Source of the DNA: Halomonas sp. SSL-5
Lineage (GTDB): Bacteria; Pseudomonadota; Gammaproteobacteria; Pseudomonadales; Halomonadaceae
Assembly: GCF_030708455.1 (NCBI RefSeq)
Contig: NZ_JAUYWF010000008.1
Location: 62,001-126,000, forward strand
DNA: 64,000 nt
Direction: 5' to 3'
Part shown: piece by piece, positions 34,061 through 43,518 of the stretch
Numbering within the stretch: position 1 is the stretch's first letter
How the letters are laid out: the number at the start of each line of letters is the position of its first letter
The notes under the pieces: model-generated
Told to the model about the DNA's origin: nothing
The model's input: only the letters and a program-made list of their open reading frames with translations
Database searches by the model: none
Made by a program: the position numbers and the translations under genes

Positions 34061-35241
34061 GCGGGCGTCTCGCTGAGGAGTTGGCGGGTCTCGAAGGCGA
34101 TCTGGCCCTCCTCGTCGGTGGGGATCACCCAGAGCTCGGGCCCGGCGTTTCCGGCATCGATGCGGCCCTCCTGGCCGCCCACGGTCTCGGCGTTGGCCGT
34201 GGCCGAGAGGCGCAGCCCGAAGTGGGGCAGGGCTTCCACCACCCGGGCCCGCACGGCGCTGGCATTCTCGCCGATGCCGCCGGTAAAGACGATGCCGTCT
34301 AGCCTCGGCAGGGCGCAGGAGAGGGCGGCCAGGGACTTGGCGATACGGTAGCAGAACACCTCGATGGCGAGTTCGGCGCCGGCGTGGTGCTCGGCGGCGG
34401 CCTGTTCCAGGCGGCGCATGTCGTTGGAGATCCCGGAGAGGCCCAGCAGGCCGCTCTCCTTGTTGAGCAGGGTGTCGATACGCTCCAGCGACCAGCCGAG
34501 CTGTCGGCCCAGGTGGGCATGCAGGCCGGGGTCGACGTCGCCGCTGCGGGTGCCCATCACCAGCCCTTCCAGCGGGGTCAGCCCCATGCTGGTATCCAGG
34601 CTCTGGCCCTGCCAGACGGCGCAGGTCGAGCAGCCGTTGCCGAGGTGGGCGACCAGCCAGCCGCCATGGGCACGGCTGGAGAGATGATCGACGCGCCCGC
34701 TGACGTAGGCATGGCTGCTGCCGTGGAAGCCGTAGCGACGAATGCCGTGGCGGGAGTAGAGGTGCTGGGGCAGGGCGTAGCGATAGGCCCGCGGCGGCAG
34801 GCTCTGGTGGAAGGCGGTATCGAATACCGCGACCTGGGGCAATGCCGGGAACAGCGCCAGGGTGGCGCGAACCCCCACCAGGTTGGCGGGGTTGTGCAGC
34901 GGTGCCAGGGCGCCGGTGGCCTCGATGGCGCGCAGCACGGCGGGATCGATACGGGTGGCGGCGGTGAAGCGCTCGCCGCCATGCACGATACGGTGGCCCA
35001 CCGCGCCGGGGGACGGGCCACCCAGGCGCTCGAGGATCACCGCCATGGCCTCGGCGTGGCCGGCGCCGTGCAGGGGCTGGGAGAACTCGCGGCCGTCGGC
35101 GGCCACCCCCTTGAGGCGCGCATCGTTGACGCCGAGGCGCTCCGCCAGGCCCGATTGGCGGGGTTGGGCCGGGTCCTCGGGCACCAGGGCATACTTGATG
35201 GAGGAGGAGCCGCAGTTGATCACCAGCACCGGGTCACGCAT
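34057..35241 (-). CDS. ackA: Acetate kinase
   Basis: A 394-residue ASKHA-fold kinase that transfers phosphate between acetyl phosphate and ADP. It has the N-terminal phosphate motif [13 protein letters not shown], the first signature [18 protein letters not shown], then [11 protein letters not shown]. The adenine-binding GNGCSTCAV and the C-terminal [17 protein letters not shown] are also present. All expected signatures are intact. It is the first gene of ackA-pta. The DMT transporter gene starts divergently 132 nt away. Confidence 0.97.
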   Translation of the reverse strand: MRDPVLVINCGSSSIKYALVPEDPAQPRQSGLAERLGVNDARLKGVAADGREFSQPLHGAGHAEAMAVILERLGGPSPGAVGHRIVHGGERFTAATRIDPAVLRAIEATGALAPLHNPANLVGVRATLALFPALPQVAVFDTAFHQSLPPRAYRYALPQHLYSRHGIRRYGFHGSSHAYVSGRVDHLSSRAHGGWLVAHLGNGCSTCAVWQGQSLDTSMGLTPLEGLVMGTRSGDVDPGLHAHLGRQLGWSLERIDTLLNKESGLLGLSGISNDMRRLEQAAAEHHAGAELAIEVFCYRIAKSLAALSCALPRLDGIVFTGGIGENASAVRARVVEALPHFGLRLSATANAETVGGQEGRIDAGNAGPELWVIPTDEEGQIAFETRQLLSETPA

Positions 35242-35373
35242 CGGGGAGTCTCGTGGACAGGATGAGACATTAGGCTAACATGATGTCCCGCCACCGGCAG
35301 TGGCCGCCGCTTGATGCTCGTCATGTTCCCGGACGAAGGCCCTGCCCCCACAACGACTGTGCAAGGAAGCTCC

Positions 35374-36285
35374 ATGTCGAAAGCCTCCATTCTCCCTCGC
35401 CCGCTGGCCATTACGCTGCTGTGCAGCGTGGCCACGCTGTTCGCCACCAATCATGTCGCCGCCCGGGTGGCCTTCGATGAGGGCACCGGGCTGCTGCTGG
35501 CGATCCTGGTGCGCTCCAGCGTGGCGGTGGTGGTGCTCGGCGCCCTGGTGCTGCTGCAGCGCAAGTCGCTGCGCCTGCCGGCCGGCACGGCTGGTTGGCA
35601 GCTCGCGGTGGGGCTGCTGGTGGTAGTCCAGAGCCTCTCCCTCTACTCGGCGGTGGCACGCATCCCGGTGGTGGTGGCGCTGCTGCTGATGAATACCCTG
35701 CCGATCCAGCTGGCGTTGATCAGCTGGGCGATGGGCGGGCCGCGCCCGACGCCGCGGGCGGCGCTGATCATGGGGGTGATCCTCGTCGGCCTGGTGGTGG
35801 TGCTGGATGTGCCGACCTGGCTCGCCGACCCCGATGCCATGGGCCCCGACTGGTTCCTCGGCGTGGGGCTGGGGCTGGCGGCCGCCTTCGTCTTCGCCTG
35901 GGCGCTATGGATCACCGAACATCGCCTGGCCGAGGTGGGCAGCACCCTGCGCAGCCTGCTGACCATGCTCACGGTGCTGGTCAGCATGCTGGCGGCAGGT
36001 GCCGCCGGCCTGGTGCCGGGTGGCATGGACCCGCCACAGAGTCTCGCCGGCGCCTGGGGGCTGGCCGCGCTGGGTCTCTTCTATGGCGTGGCCTTCTCGA
36101 TCCTGTTCATCAGCGTGCCGCGCCTGGACATGGCGCGCAACGCCCCGGCCATGAACATGGAGCCGGTGGCGGCGCTGGTGCTGGGCTACCTGGTGCTCGG
36201 CCAGGCGTTGTCTCCCGTTCAGCTGCTCGGCGGCGGCATCGTGGTGGCGGGCATCGTGATCCTGGGGCTGTCGAAGCAGGAGTGA
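35374..36285 (+). CDS. DMT-superfamily EamA transporter
   Basis: A 303-residue inner-membrane protein with ten hydrophobic segments arranged as two EamA repeats of five (about residues 10-140 and 155-295). The internal repeat is visible as FATNHVAARVAF in helix one and MNMEPVAALVLGYLVLGQAL near the end, which is the usual EamA closing pattern. The start at 35374 with AAGGAAG upstream is chosen over an open frame 21 codons longer. The exported metabolite is unknown. It converges on the lipid kinase gene, 7 nt away. Confidence 0.9.
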   Translation: MSKASILPRPLAITLLCSVATLFATNHVAARVAFDEGTGLLLAILVRSSVAVVVLGALVLLQRKSLRLPAGTAGWQLAVGLLVVVQSLSLYSAVARIPVVVALLLMNTLPIQLALISWAMGGPRPTPRAALIMGVILVGLVVVLDVPTWLADPDAMGPDWFLGVGLGLAAAFVFAWALWITEHRLAEVGSTLRSLLTMLTVLVSMLAAGAAGLVPGGMDPPQSLAGAWGLAALGLFYGVAFSILFISVPRLDMARNAPAMNMEPVAALVLGYLVLGQALSPVQLLGGGIVVAGIVILGLSKQE

Positions 36286-36292
36286 GGGCGGC

Positions 36293-37162
36293 TCAGCAGG
36301 GCCCGACGATCACTCGTAGCGCTGCAGGCTCGACGCGTAGCGTCAGTTCCCGGAATTGGCCCAACGACTCGCCGTCGGCGGTCACCCGGTGCCCGTGGGG
36401 CATGGCGATGCGACACCTGGTCGGTTGGCGTACCAGCACGCTGTCGTCATCCTGTGGCATGTGGCCGAGCAGGCGAGTGACCATGAAGGTCCACAGCAGC
36501 CGCCACCAGGGTCGGGGGCGCACAACGACCAGGGTCAGGTGGCCATCCCGGGCACAGGCGCCCGGCACCTTTGATCCGCCACCGAAGAAGGCCCCGGAGG
36601 CGATGGCCAGCGACAGCCAGCGCTCCTCGAGGATCTCGTGGTCGATCTCGAGGCGCGCCTGGAAGCCCCGCATCAGCCCCAGGCGACGCAGCTGCGGCAG
36701 CACGGCGGCATAACTGAAGCGCCCCAGCCAGCGCTTGAGGCGCGGTGAGGCCTGAGTGGCGGGCAGGGTGCCGAGGCCCACGTGGACCACGTTGAGGAAC
36801 AGCTGCTCGTCGAGCCAGCCGACATCGACCCGCGCGATCGGGGCCCGCGTGACCAGCTCGCAGAGGGCATCGGGATCCTCCGGCAGGCCGAGGTTCCTGG
36901 CGAAGTCGTTGGCGGTGCCCGAGGGCAGCACGCCGAGGATCGCGCCGCGTTCGAGGCAGGCTTGGGCGGCCCGGTTGACCGAGCCGTCGCCGCCCGCGAC
37001 CAGCACGATATCGTCGGCCGAAAGCGCCGTCTCCCAATCATCCTCGGCGAGATCACGCACCTGCAGCGAGGTGATGCCGGCGCGCTCGAGGCGTGGCTTC
37101 CAGAAGCCTTCACCGCAGGAGCCGTTGCCAGCCCGGGTATTGGCGATCAACCAGTGACGCAT
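36293..37162 (-). CDS. Diacylglycerol kinase-family lipid kinase (YegS/DagK-like)
   Basis: A 289-residue soluble lipid kinase. The nucleotide-binding motif GGDGS is present (VLVAGGDGSVNRAAQ), followed by GVLPSGTANDFARNLGLP, the second family signature. The C-terminal beta-sandwich holds RVTADGESLG. It likely phosphorylates diacylglycerol or a related lipid. The ATG at 37162 (CGAGG just before) is preferred to the open frame running to 37276. Confidence 0.93.
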   Translation of the reverse strand: MRHWLIANTRAGNGSCGEGFWKPRLERAGITSLQVRDLAEDDWETALSADDIVLVAGGDGSVNRAAQACLERGAILGVLPSGTANDFARNLGLPEDPDALCELVTRAPIARVDVGWLDEQLFLNVVHVGLGTLPATQASPRLKRWLGRFSYAAVLPQLRRLGLMRGFQARLEIDHEILEERWLSLAIASGAFFGGGSKVPGACARDGHLTLVVVRPRPWWRLLWTFMVTRLLGHMPQDDDSVLVRQPTRCRIAMPHGHRVTADGESLGQFRELTLRVEPAALRVIVGPC

Positions 37163-37338
37163 CCTCGGGTCCTGTCCAGCGTGAAGGCTCAGTATAGCCG
37201 GGAGGGCAGGCGGGCGGCATGTCGCCACTCGCCGACGCGGCGTAGCGCAACTTTGCACATTTGTCCCTTGATACATCGTCGTAGTGGGACCACACTTGGG
37301 GTTGTTAGGAAACGGTGTTCATTAATGAGGAGCATGAC

Positions 37339-37839
37339 ATGAAGACCCTGACCATTGCCGCTGTGACTACCGCCCTGTTCGCCGCCGGCGCTACCGCTGC
37401 CCAGGCCCAGCAGCCTCCCTATCCCCAGGGCTACGTGGGCGGCGACGCCATGTTCTGGGAGGTCGACCCCGATGGCCGCGCCGACAGCCGTGATGGCACC
37501 GGCCTGCGCGTCAACGGCGGCCTGAAGTTCAACGACTACTTCGCCGTTGAGGGCCACCTGGGTGGCGGCGGTTCCGATGGGGGCGTCGAGCTCGACTCCC
37601 TGGTTGGCCTCTACGCCAAGGGCATCCTGCCGGTCTCCCAGGAGTTTCGCCTCTACGGCCTGGCCGGCATGACCGACGTGGACTTCGACGTCGACAGCGA
37701 GTCGGGCTTCTCCTACGGTGCCGGCGCCGAGTTCGACGTGGCGCCCAACCTGGCGCTGGGTGCCGACTACATGCGCTATCTCGACGAGGACCAGTACGAC
37801 TTCGATGCCGCCAGCGTCGGCGTCCGCTACCGCTTCTGA
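37339..37839 (+). CDS. Small outer-membrane beta-barrel protein
   Basis: A 166-residue protein with a clear signal peptide, cut after AQA at about residue 23. The mature chain shows alternating amphipathic strands with aspartate- and glycine-rich turns and ends VGVRYRF, with a C-terminal Phe for BAM recognition. This is the eight-stranded OmpA-like/opacity barrel pattern, without a peptidoglycan-binding domain. GAGGAG precedes the ATG at 37339; an in-frame ATG eight codons earlier is less likely. The high acidity fits a salt-adapted organism. A hairpin terminator follows 25 nt after the stop. Confidence 0.9.
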   Translation: MKTLTIAAVTTALFAAGATAAQAQQPPYPQGYVGGDAMFWEVDPDGRADSRDGTGLRVNGGLKFNDYFAVEGHLGGGGSDGGVELDSLVGLYAKGILPVSQEFRLYGLAGMTDVDFDVDSESGFSYGAGAEFDVAPNLALGADYMRYLDEDQYDFDAASVGVRYRF

Positions 37840-37864
37840 TCCCGCCGCTACACGAGCACGACCT

Positions 37865-37895
37865 GGCGCCCCGAGGCCTTCCGCCTCGGGGCGCC
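37865..37895 (+). terminator. Hairpin terminator after the beta-barrel gene
   Basis: A perfect 13-bp stem (GGCGCCCCGAGGC) with a 5-nt cttcc loop, then TTGCGTT. It ends the outer-membrane protein transcript. The remaining gap to 38056 holds nothing recognisable. Confidence 0.8.
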
Positions 37896-38056
37896 TTGCG
37901 TTGGTGCACCCCTGCATCGCGGTGGTGCAAGGCGTGACCGTCGGTTCGTCCGTTTCCGCCGCGAAGCGGGCCGGCAAGCCCCGTGGGACAGGCTGGCACG
38001 CCCTGTGCAATGCAAAGGCGGGGGCATGTGCCCCTGCCAATCGCCCGGGAGCTGCC

Positions 38057-38977
38057 ATGACCGATTCTCGCCCCACGCCGGATGCCGGCTTCGATGCGGC
38101 CCTGACGCCGCGACTGCTGTTCACCGATCTGGACGGCTCGCTGCTCGACCATCACAGCTATGACTGGGGCCCCGCCCGGCCCTGGCTGGCCCAGCTCAGG
38201 CGGCTCGGCGTGCCGGTGATCCCGGTGACCAGCAAGACCCGCAGCGAGATCATGCCGCTGCGCGAGGCCATGGGCCTGGGCGACACTCCCTTCATCGCCG
38301 AGAATGGTGCCCTGGTCGGCTTGCCGCCGGCCTGGTGCCATGCCCGCATCGACCGTCCCGGCCCCGATGGCCTGGCCATCCGCACCCTGGGCGTGGATAT
38401 CGGCTTCGTGCGCAAGCGCCTGGCGGTGTGGCGCGAGCGGCTCGGGGTGCGCTTCACCACCATGAGCGAGATGTCGCTCGACGAGCTCGTCGGCTTCACC
38501 GGCCTGCCCGAGGCCGAGGCGCGCCTGGCCCGGATGCGCGAGGGCAGCGAGCCGCTGGTGTGGCAGGATGACGAGGCCGGACTCGAGGGCTTCCGCGAGG
38601 GGCTGGCCGGCGATGGGCTCTGCCTGGTGCGCGGCGGGCGCTTCTGGCACGTCACCGGCGCGTCCCACAAGGGCAGCGCCGTGGCCTGGCTGGTGGAGCG
38701 CTCCGAGGCGCTGCGCGGCCGGCGCCCGCAGACCCTGGCGCTGGGCGATGGGCCCAACGATATCGCCATGCTCGAGGTGGTGGACCAGGCGGTGGTGATT
38801 CGCGGCTGCCATGGCCTGCCGGTGGAGCCGGCGCAGCCGGCGCTCTATCGCAGCGAGGCGACCGGCCCCGCCGGCTGGGCCGAGGGGGTGGCCTACTGGT
38901 GGGGGCGAGCCGACCGCCGGCTGAGCCCGGCGGGCGTTGACGGCCAGGCGTGGGCCACCGAGGGGGTGGCCGCATGA
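38057..38977 (+). CDS. Mannosyl/glucosyl-3-phosphoglycerate phosphatase (HAD family)
   Basis: A 306-residue HAD phosphatase of the MpgP type. The nucleophile/acid pair is Asp24 and Asp26 in FTDLDGSLLD. PVTSKTRSEI carries motif II, and ALGDGPNDIAML is motif IV. The MpgP-specific segment FIAENGALVGLP is present. It dephosphorylates the product of the next gene, giving glucosyl- or mannosylglycerate, a compatible solute. ATG 38057 is the start; the long open frame to its left is not coding. It overlaps the synthase gene by 4 nt, so the two are translationally coupled. Confidence 0.9.
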   Translation: MTDSRPTPDAGFDAALTPRLLFTDLDGSLLDHHSYDWGPARPWLAQLRRLGVPVIPVTSKTRSEIMPLREAMGLGDTPFIAENGALVGLPPAWCHARIDRPGPDGLAIRTLGVDIGFVRKRLAVWRERLGVRFTTMSEMSLDELVGFTGLPEAEARLARMREGSEPLVWQDDEAGLEGFREGLAGDGLCLVRGGRFWHVTGASHKGSAVAWLVERSEALRGRRPQTLALGDGPNDIAMLEVVDQAVVIRGCHGLPVEPAQPALYRSEATGPAGWAEGVAYWWGRADRRLSPAGVDGQAWATEGVAA

Positions 38978-40194
38978 GCGACTTCCACCAGAACGGCATC
39001 ATCACCGACTTCCACAACCTGACCCGGCGATCGGTGGAATCCCTGGAGGCGGACCTGCTGCGCTTCTCGCGCCGCCGCCCCATGAGCCTGATCCTGCCCT
39101 CGCTCTACTCCGAACTCGAGGGGCCCGCCCTCGAGGCGATCGTCGAGGAGGTCCGTCGGGTGCCCTATCTCGCCGAGGTGGTGATCGGGCTGGACCGGGC
39201 CGACCGGGCGCAGTTCCTGCGTGCCCGCGAGTTCTTCGCCCGGCTGCCGCAGCACCATCGCATTCTCTGGAACGATGGCCCGCGGCTGCGCGCCCTGGAC
39301 GAGGAACTCGACGCCCAGGGGCTCTCGCCGCAGCAGCCGGGCAAGGGGCGCAACGTGTGGTTCTGCGCCGGCTTCGTGCAGGCCTCCGGGCGCGGCGCGG
39401 TGGTGGCGCTGCATGACTGCGACATCCTCACCTACGAGCGCGGCCTGCTGGCGCGGCTCTTCTACCCGGTGGCCCACCCCCACTTCAACTACGAGTTCTG
39501 CAAGGGCTACTACCCGCGCATCGCCGATGGCCGGCTCAACGGCCGGGTTTCGCGACTGATGGTCACGCCGCTGCTGCGGGCGCTCAAGGCGATGCATGGG
39601 CCGCTGCCGTATCTCGAGTACCTGGACAGCTTCCGCTACGCGCTCTCCGGTGAGTTCTCCATGCGCGCCGAGGTGCTCGACGGCATCCGTATCCCGGCGG
39701 ACTGGGGCCTGGAGGTCGGCGTGCTCTCCGAGGTGCATCGCAACTACTCCACCAAGCGGCTCTGTCAGGTCGACCTGGCCGACGCCTACGACCACAAGCA
39801 CCAGCCGGTCTCAGCGGAGGATGCATCGGCCGGACTCAACCGCATGAGCCTGGATATCGCCAAGGCGCTCTACCGCAAGCTGGCGACCCAGGGGGTGACC
39901 TTCAGCGCCGAGGGTTTCCGCACCCTCAAGGCGACCTATTACCGCCTGGCCCTGGACCTGATCGAGGCCTACGACCACGACGCGGTGATGAACGGGCTCA
40001 GCCTGGATCGCCATGCCGAGGAGCGGGCCGTGGAGCTGTTCGCCGCCAACCTGCTCGAGGCCGGCAGCGCCTTCCTCGACAATCCCGGCGAGCGCCCCTT
40101 CATCCCCAGCTGGAACCGCGTGCGCTCGGCGATCCCCGACCTGCCCGAGCGACTGCACGACGCCGTGGAGGCCGATAACCGCGGCGAGGTGTAA
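38974..40194 (+). CDS. Glucosyl-3-phosphoglycerate synthase-like glycosyltransferase
   Basis: A 406-residue GT-A glycosyltransferase resembling GpgS (family GT81). The metal-binding motif is DCD in VVALHDCDIL. The surrounding FNYEFCKGYYPRI and WGLEVGVLSEV are typical of the family. It transfers a sugar from an NDP-sugar to 3-phosphoglycerate. The adjoining MpgP-like phosphatase then frees the solute. A GH13 phosphorylase lies convergently downstream and probably recycles it. Glucose rather than mannose is inferred from the phosphorylase neighbour; no specificity residue was checked. Confidence 0.87.
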   Translation: MSDFHQNGIITDFHNLTRRSVESLEADLLRFSRRRPMSLILPSLYSELEGPALEAIVEEVRRVPYLAEVVIGLDRADRAQFLRAREFFARLPQHHRILWNDGPRLRALDEELDAQGLSPQQPGKGRNVWFCAGFVQASGRGAVVALHDCDILTYERGLLARLFYPVAHPHFNYEFCKGYYPRIADGRLNGRVSRLMVTPLLRALKAMHGPLPYLEYLDSFRYALSGEFSMRAEVLDGIRIPADWGLEVGVLSEVHRNYSTKRLCQVDLADAYDHKHQPVSAEDASAGLNRMSLDIAKALYRKLATQGVTFSAEGFRTLKATYYRLALDLIEAYDHDAVMNGLSLDRHAEERAVELFAANLLEAGSAFLDNPGERPFIPSWNRVRSAIPDLPERLHDAVEADNRGEV

Positions 40195-40229
40195 GCGGGA
40201 GGAGCGGCGCTTCGCGCCTGGAAGCTTGA

Positions 40230-40283
40230 AGCTGGAAGAAACCCAATGCCCCTGAATTGGCGGTATTGGGTGGCCTTCCAGCT
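40230..40283. repeat. Imperfect long hairpin between convergent genes
   Basis: AGCTGGAA...ACCCAAT pairs with ATTGGGT...TTCCAGCT across a 17-nt centre, with small internal bulges. Just before it (40205-40235) are gcgcttcgcgcc and the near-repeats gaagcttgaagctggaag. It may be a terminator for both flanking genes or a copy of a dispersed intergenic repeat. Confidence 0.45.
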
Positions 40284-40289
40284 GACAGC

Positions 40290-42071
40290 CTACGGCTGCT
40301 GCACCAGCCACAGGCAGCGATAGGGCGCCAGGCTCTCCACTGGCACCCAGTGGGCCTCCTCCAGCAGGTCGAACCAGGCCTCCTCGGCGAGGGCCGGTAG
40401 CGTCAGCGGTTGGGGGGCGTCGGTGACGTTGTGGATCGCCAGCAGGCGTCGCCCGTCGGGCAGCGGGCCGCGCTCCAGCACCAGCAGCTCCGGCGGCGTC
40501 GCAAGGACCCGCTGCGGGGCGTCGGGGTGGAAGCAGGGCTCGCGGCGACGTGCCGCCAGCCGGCGGGTCAGCGCCTCGAAGACCATGCGGGTCGGCGTGT
40601 CGGGACTGTCCAGCAGCAGCTCCAGTTCCCCTCGCTGCCAGCGGCGGCGGTTGATCGAGCGCAGCCGTCCGCTGCGCTCCACCCCCTCCAGATCGTTCAG
40701 GGTGCCGGTCAGCACGTGGAGGTAGAGTGCCGGGATGCCCCGCAGGCCGAGCATCAGCTGCTGGCCGCACAGGAAGCGCTGTATCTGCCAGGGATCCGGC
40801 CCCCGCCGAGTGCCCTGCATGGCGTCGAACCAGGTGATGTTGATCTCGTAGGGGCTGTCGCTGCCGTCGTCGCGGGTCCGCATGCTGACGAAGCCGCCGA
40901 AGCGGTGCATCAGCTCCAGCAGCGTATCGATCTCGTGCTGGGGCAGCCGGCCCTCCAGCGGGCGCACGCCGATGCCGTCGTGGCTGGCGGTGAAGTTGAG
41001 GAAGCCGCAGCCGGGCGGCAGGCTCGGCAGGCTTCTCAGCCAGGCGGCCAAGGTGCCGGCCTCGCCACTGGTCAGCGTGTGCAGCAGCAGCGGCGGCAGC
41101 GGGAACTGGTAGACCAGGTGCGCCTCGTCGGGGGGATGGTCGGCTGAAAGACGTTCTAACCCCAGGTAGCTGAGGTTCTCGCGATGGGGCACGTTGGTCT
41201 CGGTGAGCAGCAGGGTGCCCGGCGCCACATGGTCGACCACGGCGCGCAGCAGCCGCACCACTGCGTGGGTCTGGGGCAGGTGGATGCAGGGAGTGCCGAC
41301 CACCTTCCACAGGTAGGCGATGGCGTCCAGCCGGATCACCCGGGCCCCCTGGCCGAGGTAGAAGAGCAGGATGCCGATGAACTCCAGCAGCACGTCGGGA
41401 TTGGCGAAGTTCAGATCGAGCTGGTCCTCGGAGAAGGTCGCCCAGAGGTGTCGGGGGCCGCGCCGCGTAGGCACCTTGACCAGCAGCGGCGAGCTGCGCG
41501 GCCGCACCACCGCCGAGAGGTCGGTGTCCGGGTCCATCTCGATGAAGTAGTCGCGCCCCGGCAGGCTGCCCGAGAGGTAGTCGACGAACCACAGCGACTC
41601 CCGGGAGACATGGTTGAGCACCAGGTCCACCGCCAGGTCGCGACGCCCGGCCAGGGCACGCACATGGGACCAGTCGCCGAGGTCGGGGGAGACCTCGCGG
41701 TAGTGGATCACCGAGAAGCCGTCGTCGCTGCTCCAGGGGAAGAAGGGCAGCAGGTGAACGCCGCTGAAGGTCTCCGCCAGGCGTGCCTCCAGGAAGTCGT
41801 CCAGCACCTCGAGGGGCGGGCGTTCGCCATCGAGCAGGCTGTCGCCATAGCTGATCAGCCACTGGTCCCGCTCGCTCCAGAGTGGCGCACCGGCTTCACC
41901 ATCGGAGGGCGAGGGCGGGGCCTGGTGCGCCAGCAGGGTCAGCAGCCGGCGCAGTACCTCGTCGGCGCGGGGGCCGTAGAGGAAGGCAAGATGGCCGTGG
42001 GCGCGGCGGCGGAAGGCCACTGCGTCCAGCGGGACGGTAATGGAGGGGGTGAAGGTCGGGTGGTCGGGCAT
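40290..42071 (-). CDS. GH13 sugar phosphorylase, probably glucosylglycerate phosphorylase
   Basis: A 593-residue GH13 subfamily 18 enzyme, related to sucrose phosphorylase. The catalytic nucleophile is Asp249 in VIRLDAIAYLWK and the acid/base is Glu291 in LLLTETNVPH. The transition-state stabilising aspartate is in TASHDGIGVR. Relatives in this subgroup (E. coli YcjM type) phosphorolyse glucosylglycerate to glucose-1-phosphate and glycerate. The location opposite the glucosylglycerate synthase and phosphatase genes strongly favours that substrate over sucrose. ATG 42071, with GAGGAG 8 nt upstream, is chosen over a start 11 codons earlier. Confidence 0.88.
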   Translation of the reverse strand: MPDHPTFTPSITVPLDAVAFRRRAHGHLAFLYGPRADEVLRRLLTLLAHQAPPSPSDGEAGAPLWSERDQWLISYGDSLLDGERPPLEVLDDFLEARLAETFSGVHLLPFFPWSSDDGFSVIHYREVSPDLGDWSHVRALAGRRDLAVDLVLNHVSRESLWFVDYLSGSLPGRDYFIEMDPDTDLSAVVRPRSSPLLVKVPTRRGPRHLWATFSEDQLDLNFANPDVLLEFIGILLFYLGQGARVIRLDAIAYLWKVVGTPCIHLPQTHAVVRLLRAVVDHVAPGTLLLTETNVPHRENLSYLGLERLSADHPPDEAHLVYQFPLPPLLLHTLTSGEAGTLAAWLRSLPSLPPGCGFLNFTASHDGIGVRPLEGRLPQHEIDTLLELMHRFGGFVSMRTRDDGSDSPYEINITWFDAMQGTRRGPDPWQIQRFLCGQQLMLGLRGIPALYLHVLTGTLNDLEGVERSGRLRSINRRRWQRGELELLLDSPDTPTRMVFEALTRRLAARRREPCFHPDAPQRVLATPPELLVLERGPLPDGRRLLAIHNVTDAPQPLTLPALAEEAWFDLLEEAHWVPVESLAPYRCLWLVQQP

Positions 42072-42140
42072 GGCCAGGGCTCCTCGGGGCGACCCTTGTT
42101 CCATGCAGGCACCGTGCCAGGGCGTGCCCGCCCCGGCCGG

Positions 42141-42695
42141 TCAGAACAGGCTCATGCGTTCCATCACCCCGTCGCGACGGATCAGCCAGTGGTAGAGAGC
42201 GCCGGCGATATGCAGCCCCAGCAGGCCCAGGATCGCCAGCCCCAGCCAGCCGTGCCAGACGAAGAGCCGCTCCGAAAGCGCCTCGTTCACGCCGACGATG
42301 CCCGGCAGGTGCCAGTGCAGGAACTGCACCGGGAAGTCGCCGCTGGCGGTGGCGGCCCAGCCCAGCAGCGGCTGGGCGAGCAGTGCCAGGTAGAGCAGGT
42401 GGTGCACCGCCGTGCTCAGGATCCGCTGGAAGGGATGCAGCGGCGGGTCGTGGTCGGGCACCACGTAGAGCAGGCGCACCACCACGCGAACCGTCATCAG
42501 CGCGAGGATCGCCACGCCCAGCGACTTGTGGGTGGTATAGAGCAGGTCGGTACCGCCGCGACCGAGGCGCTCCATGGCCCCCTCGAAGCCCAGCAGTCCC
42601 AGGGTGATGCCGCTGGCCAGGGAGAACAGCACCACCCCGGCCACCAGCCAGTGCAGCACGCGTTGCGGGTAGGCGTAGCGATCCATTTCGTTCAT
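42141..42695 (-). CDS. Cytochrome b561 family protein
   Basis: A 184-residue inner-membrane di-heme electron carrier with four membrane helices. Candidate heme-ligating histidines are in YPQRVLHWLVAG (helix 1), TTHKSLGVAIL (helix 2) and FVWHGWLGLAILGLLGLHIAG (helix 4). Members oxidise ubiquinol, some with superoxide as acceptor. An ATG at the first residue and another after NE are both possible starts. It lies between the phosphorylase and tenA on the same strand, with 69 and 62 nt gaps. Confidence 0.92.
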   Translation of the reverse strand: MNEMDRYAYPQRVLHWLVAGVVLFSLASGITLGLLGFEGAMERLGRGGTDLLYTTHKSLGVAILALMTVRVVVRLLYVVPDHDPPLHPFQRILSTAVHHLLYLALLAQPLLGWAATASGDFPVQFLHWHLPGIVGVNEALSERLFVWHGWLGLAILGLLGLHIAGALYHWLIRRDGVMERMSLF

Positions 42696-42757
42696 GGGGG
42701 CTCCGGGGCTTGGTCAGGGCATGATCCCAGACTAGCCGATCACGGCCCGGAGCGCCG

Positions 42758-43426
42758 TCACAGCGCGCGATCCAGTCCCATCTGCCAGAAGTCGATCTCC
42801 AGGCGCGTGGCGTCGCGGAACACCGTGGCGAGTTCCTCGAAGCGGCGCGGGGTCACCTCCGCCAGGCGCGCGTCGAGCCAGGCCTCCTCGGCGCGGCGGG
42901 CGGCCTGGAACTCGTCGCTCTCGTACATGGCGATCCAGGCGTCATAGGGATTGGCGTCGCCGCGCAGGGTGGAAGAGCGTGAAGTGATCCAGTCGGCGAT
43001 CTCGCCGTAGCCCACCAGGCAAGGCGCCAGCGCCACGTGCAGGTCGAGCAGGTCGCCGCGGTGGCCGGTATCCAGCACGTAACGGGTGTAGGCCATGGTC
43101 GCCCGCGCCTCGGGCAGGCCGTCGAGCTCCGCCTCGCCGATGCCCCAGTCGCGGCAGAAGCCGACGTGCAGGCCGAGCTCCAGGTCCAGGATCGCCTTGA
43201 GTCCCTCATGGGCATGGCGCAGGTCGGCAAGCGACCGGCTCTTGTAGGCGGCCAGCGCGTAGGCACGGGCGAAGTGGACCAGGAAGAGGTAGTCCTGCTT
43301 GAGGTAGTGGCGGAAGGCCGCCTGCTCGAGGGTGGCGTCGGCGAGCTGGCGCACGAAGTCATGCTCGATATAGGCGCGCCAGTCGTCGTGGCAGGCGGCG
43401 GTCAGGTCCTGGAAGCGATAGCCCAT
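42758..43426 (-). CDS. tenA: TenA-family aminopyrimidine aminohydrolase (thiaminase II)
   Basis: A 222-residue helical enzyme that hydrolyses aminopyrimidines to salvage the HMP part of degraded thiamine. The active-site cysteine is Cys135 in LAPCLVGYGEIADW and Asp44 in LKQDYLFLVHF is the conserved acid. The C-terminal WIAMYESDEFQ supplies further conserved residues. CGGAGAC precedes the ATG. A TPP riboswitch ends 92 nt upstream, so expression should fall when thiamine is abundant. No other thiamine gene is adjacent, which points to a stand-alone salvage role. Confidence 0.94.
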   Translation of the reverse strand: MGYRFQDLTAACHDDWRAYIEHDFVRQLADATLEQAAFRHYLKQDYLFLVHFARAYALAAYKSRSLADLRHAHEGLKAILDLELGLHVGFCRDWGIGEAELDGLPEARATMAYTRYVLDTGHRGDLLDLHVALAPCLVGYGEIADWITSRSSTLRGDANPYDAWIAMYESDEFQAARRAEEAWLDARLAEVTPRRFEELATVFRDATRLEIDFWQMGLDRAL

Positions 43427-43518
43427 GGTCGTCTCCGTAGCTGAGTGGCGATCCGGAGCGCGGGCGAGGGAGGAAGTGGGGCCTGCGAGCGCTACGCGAG
43501 GTTAGCCTGGGCCGCCGC

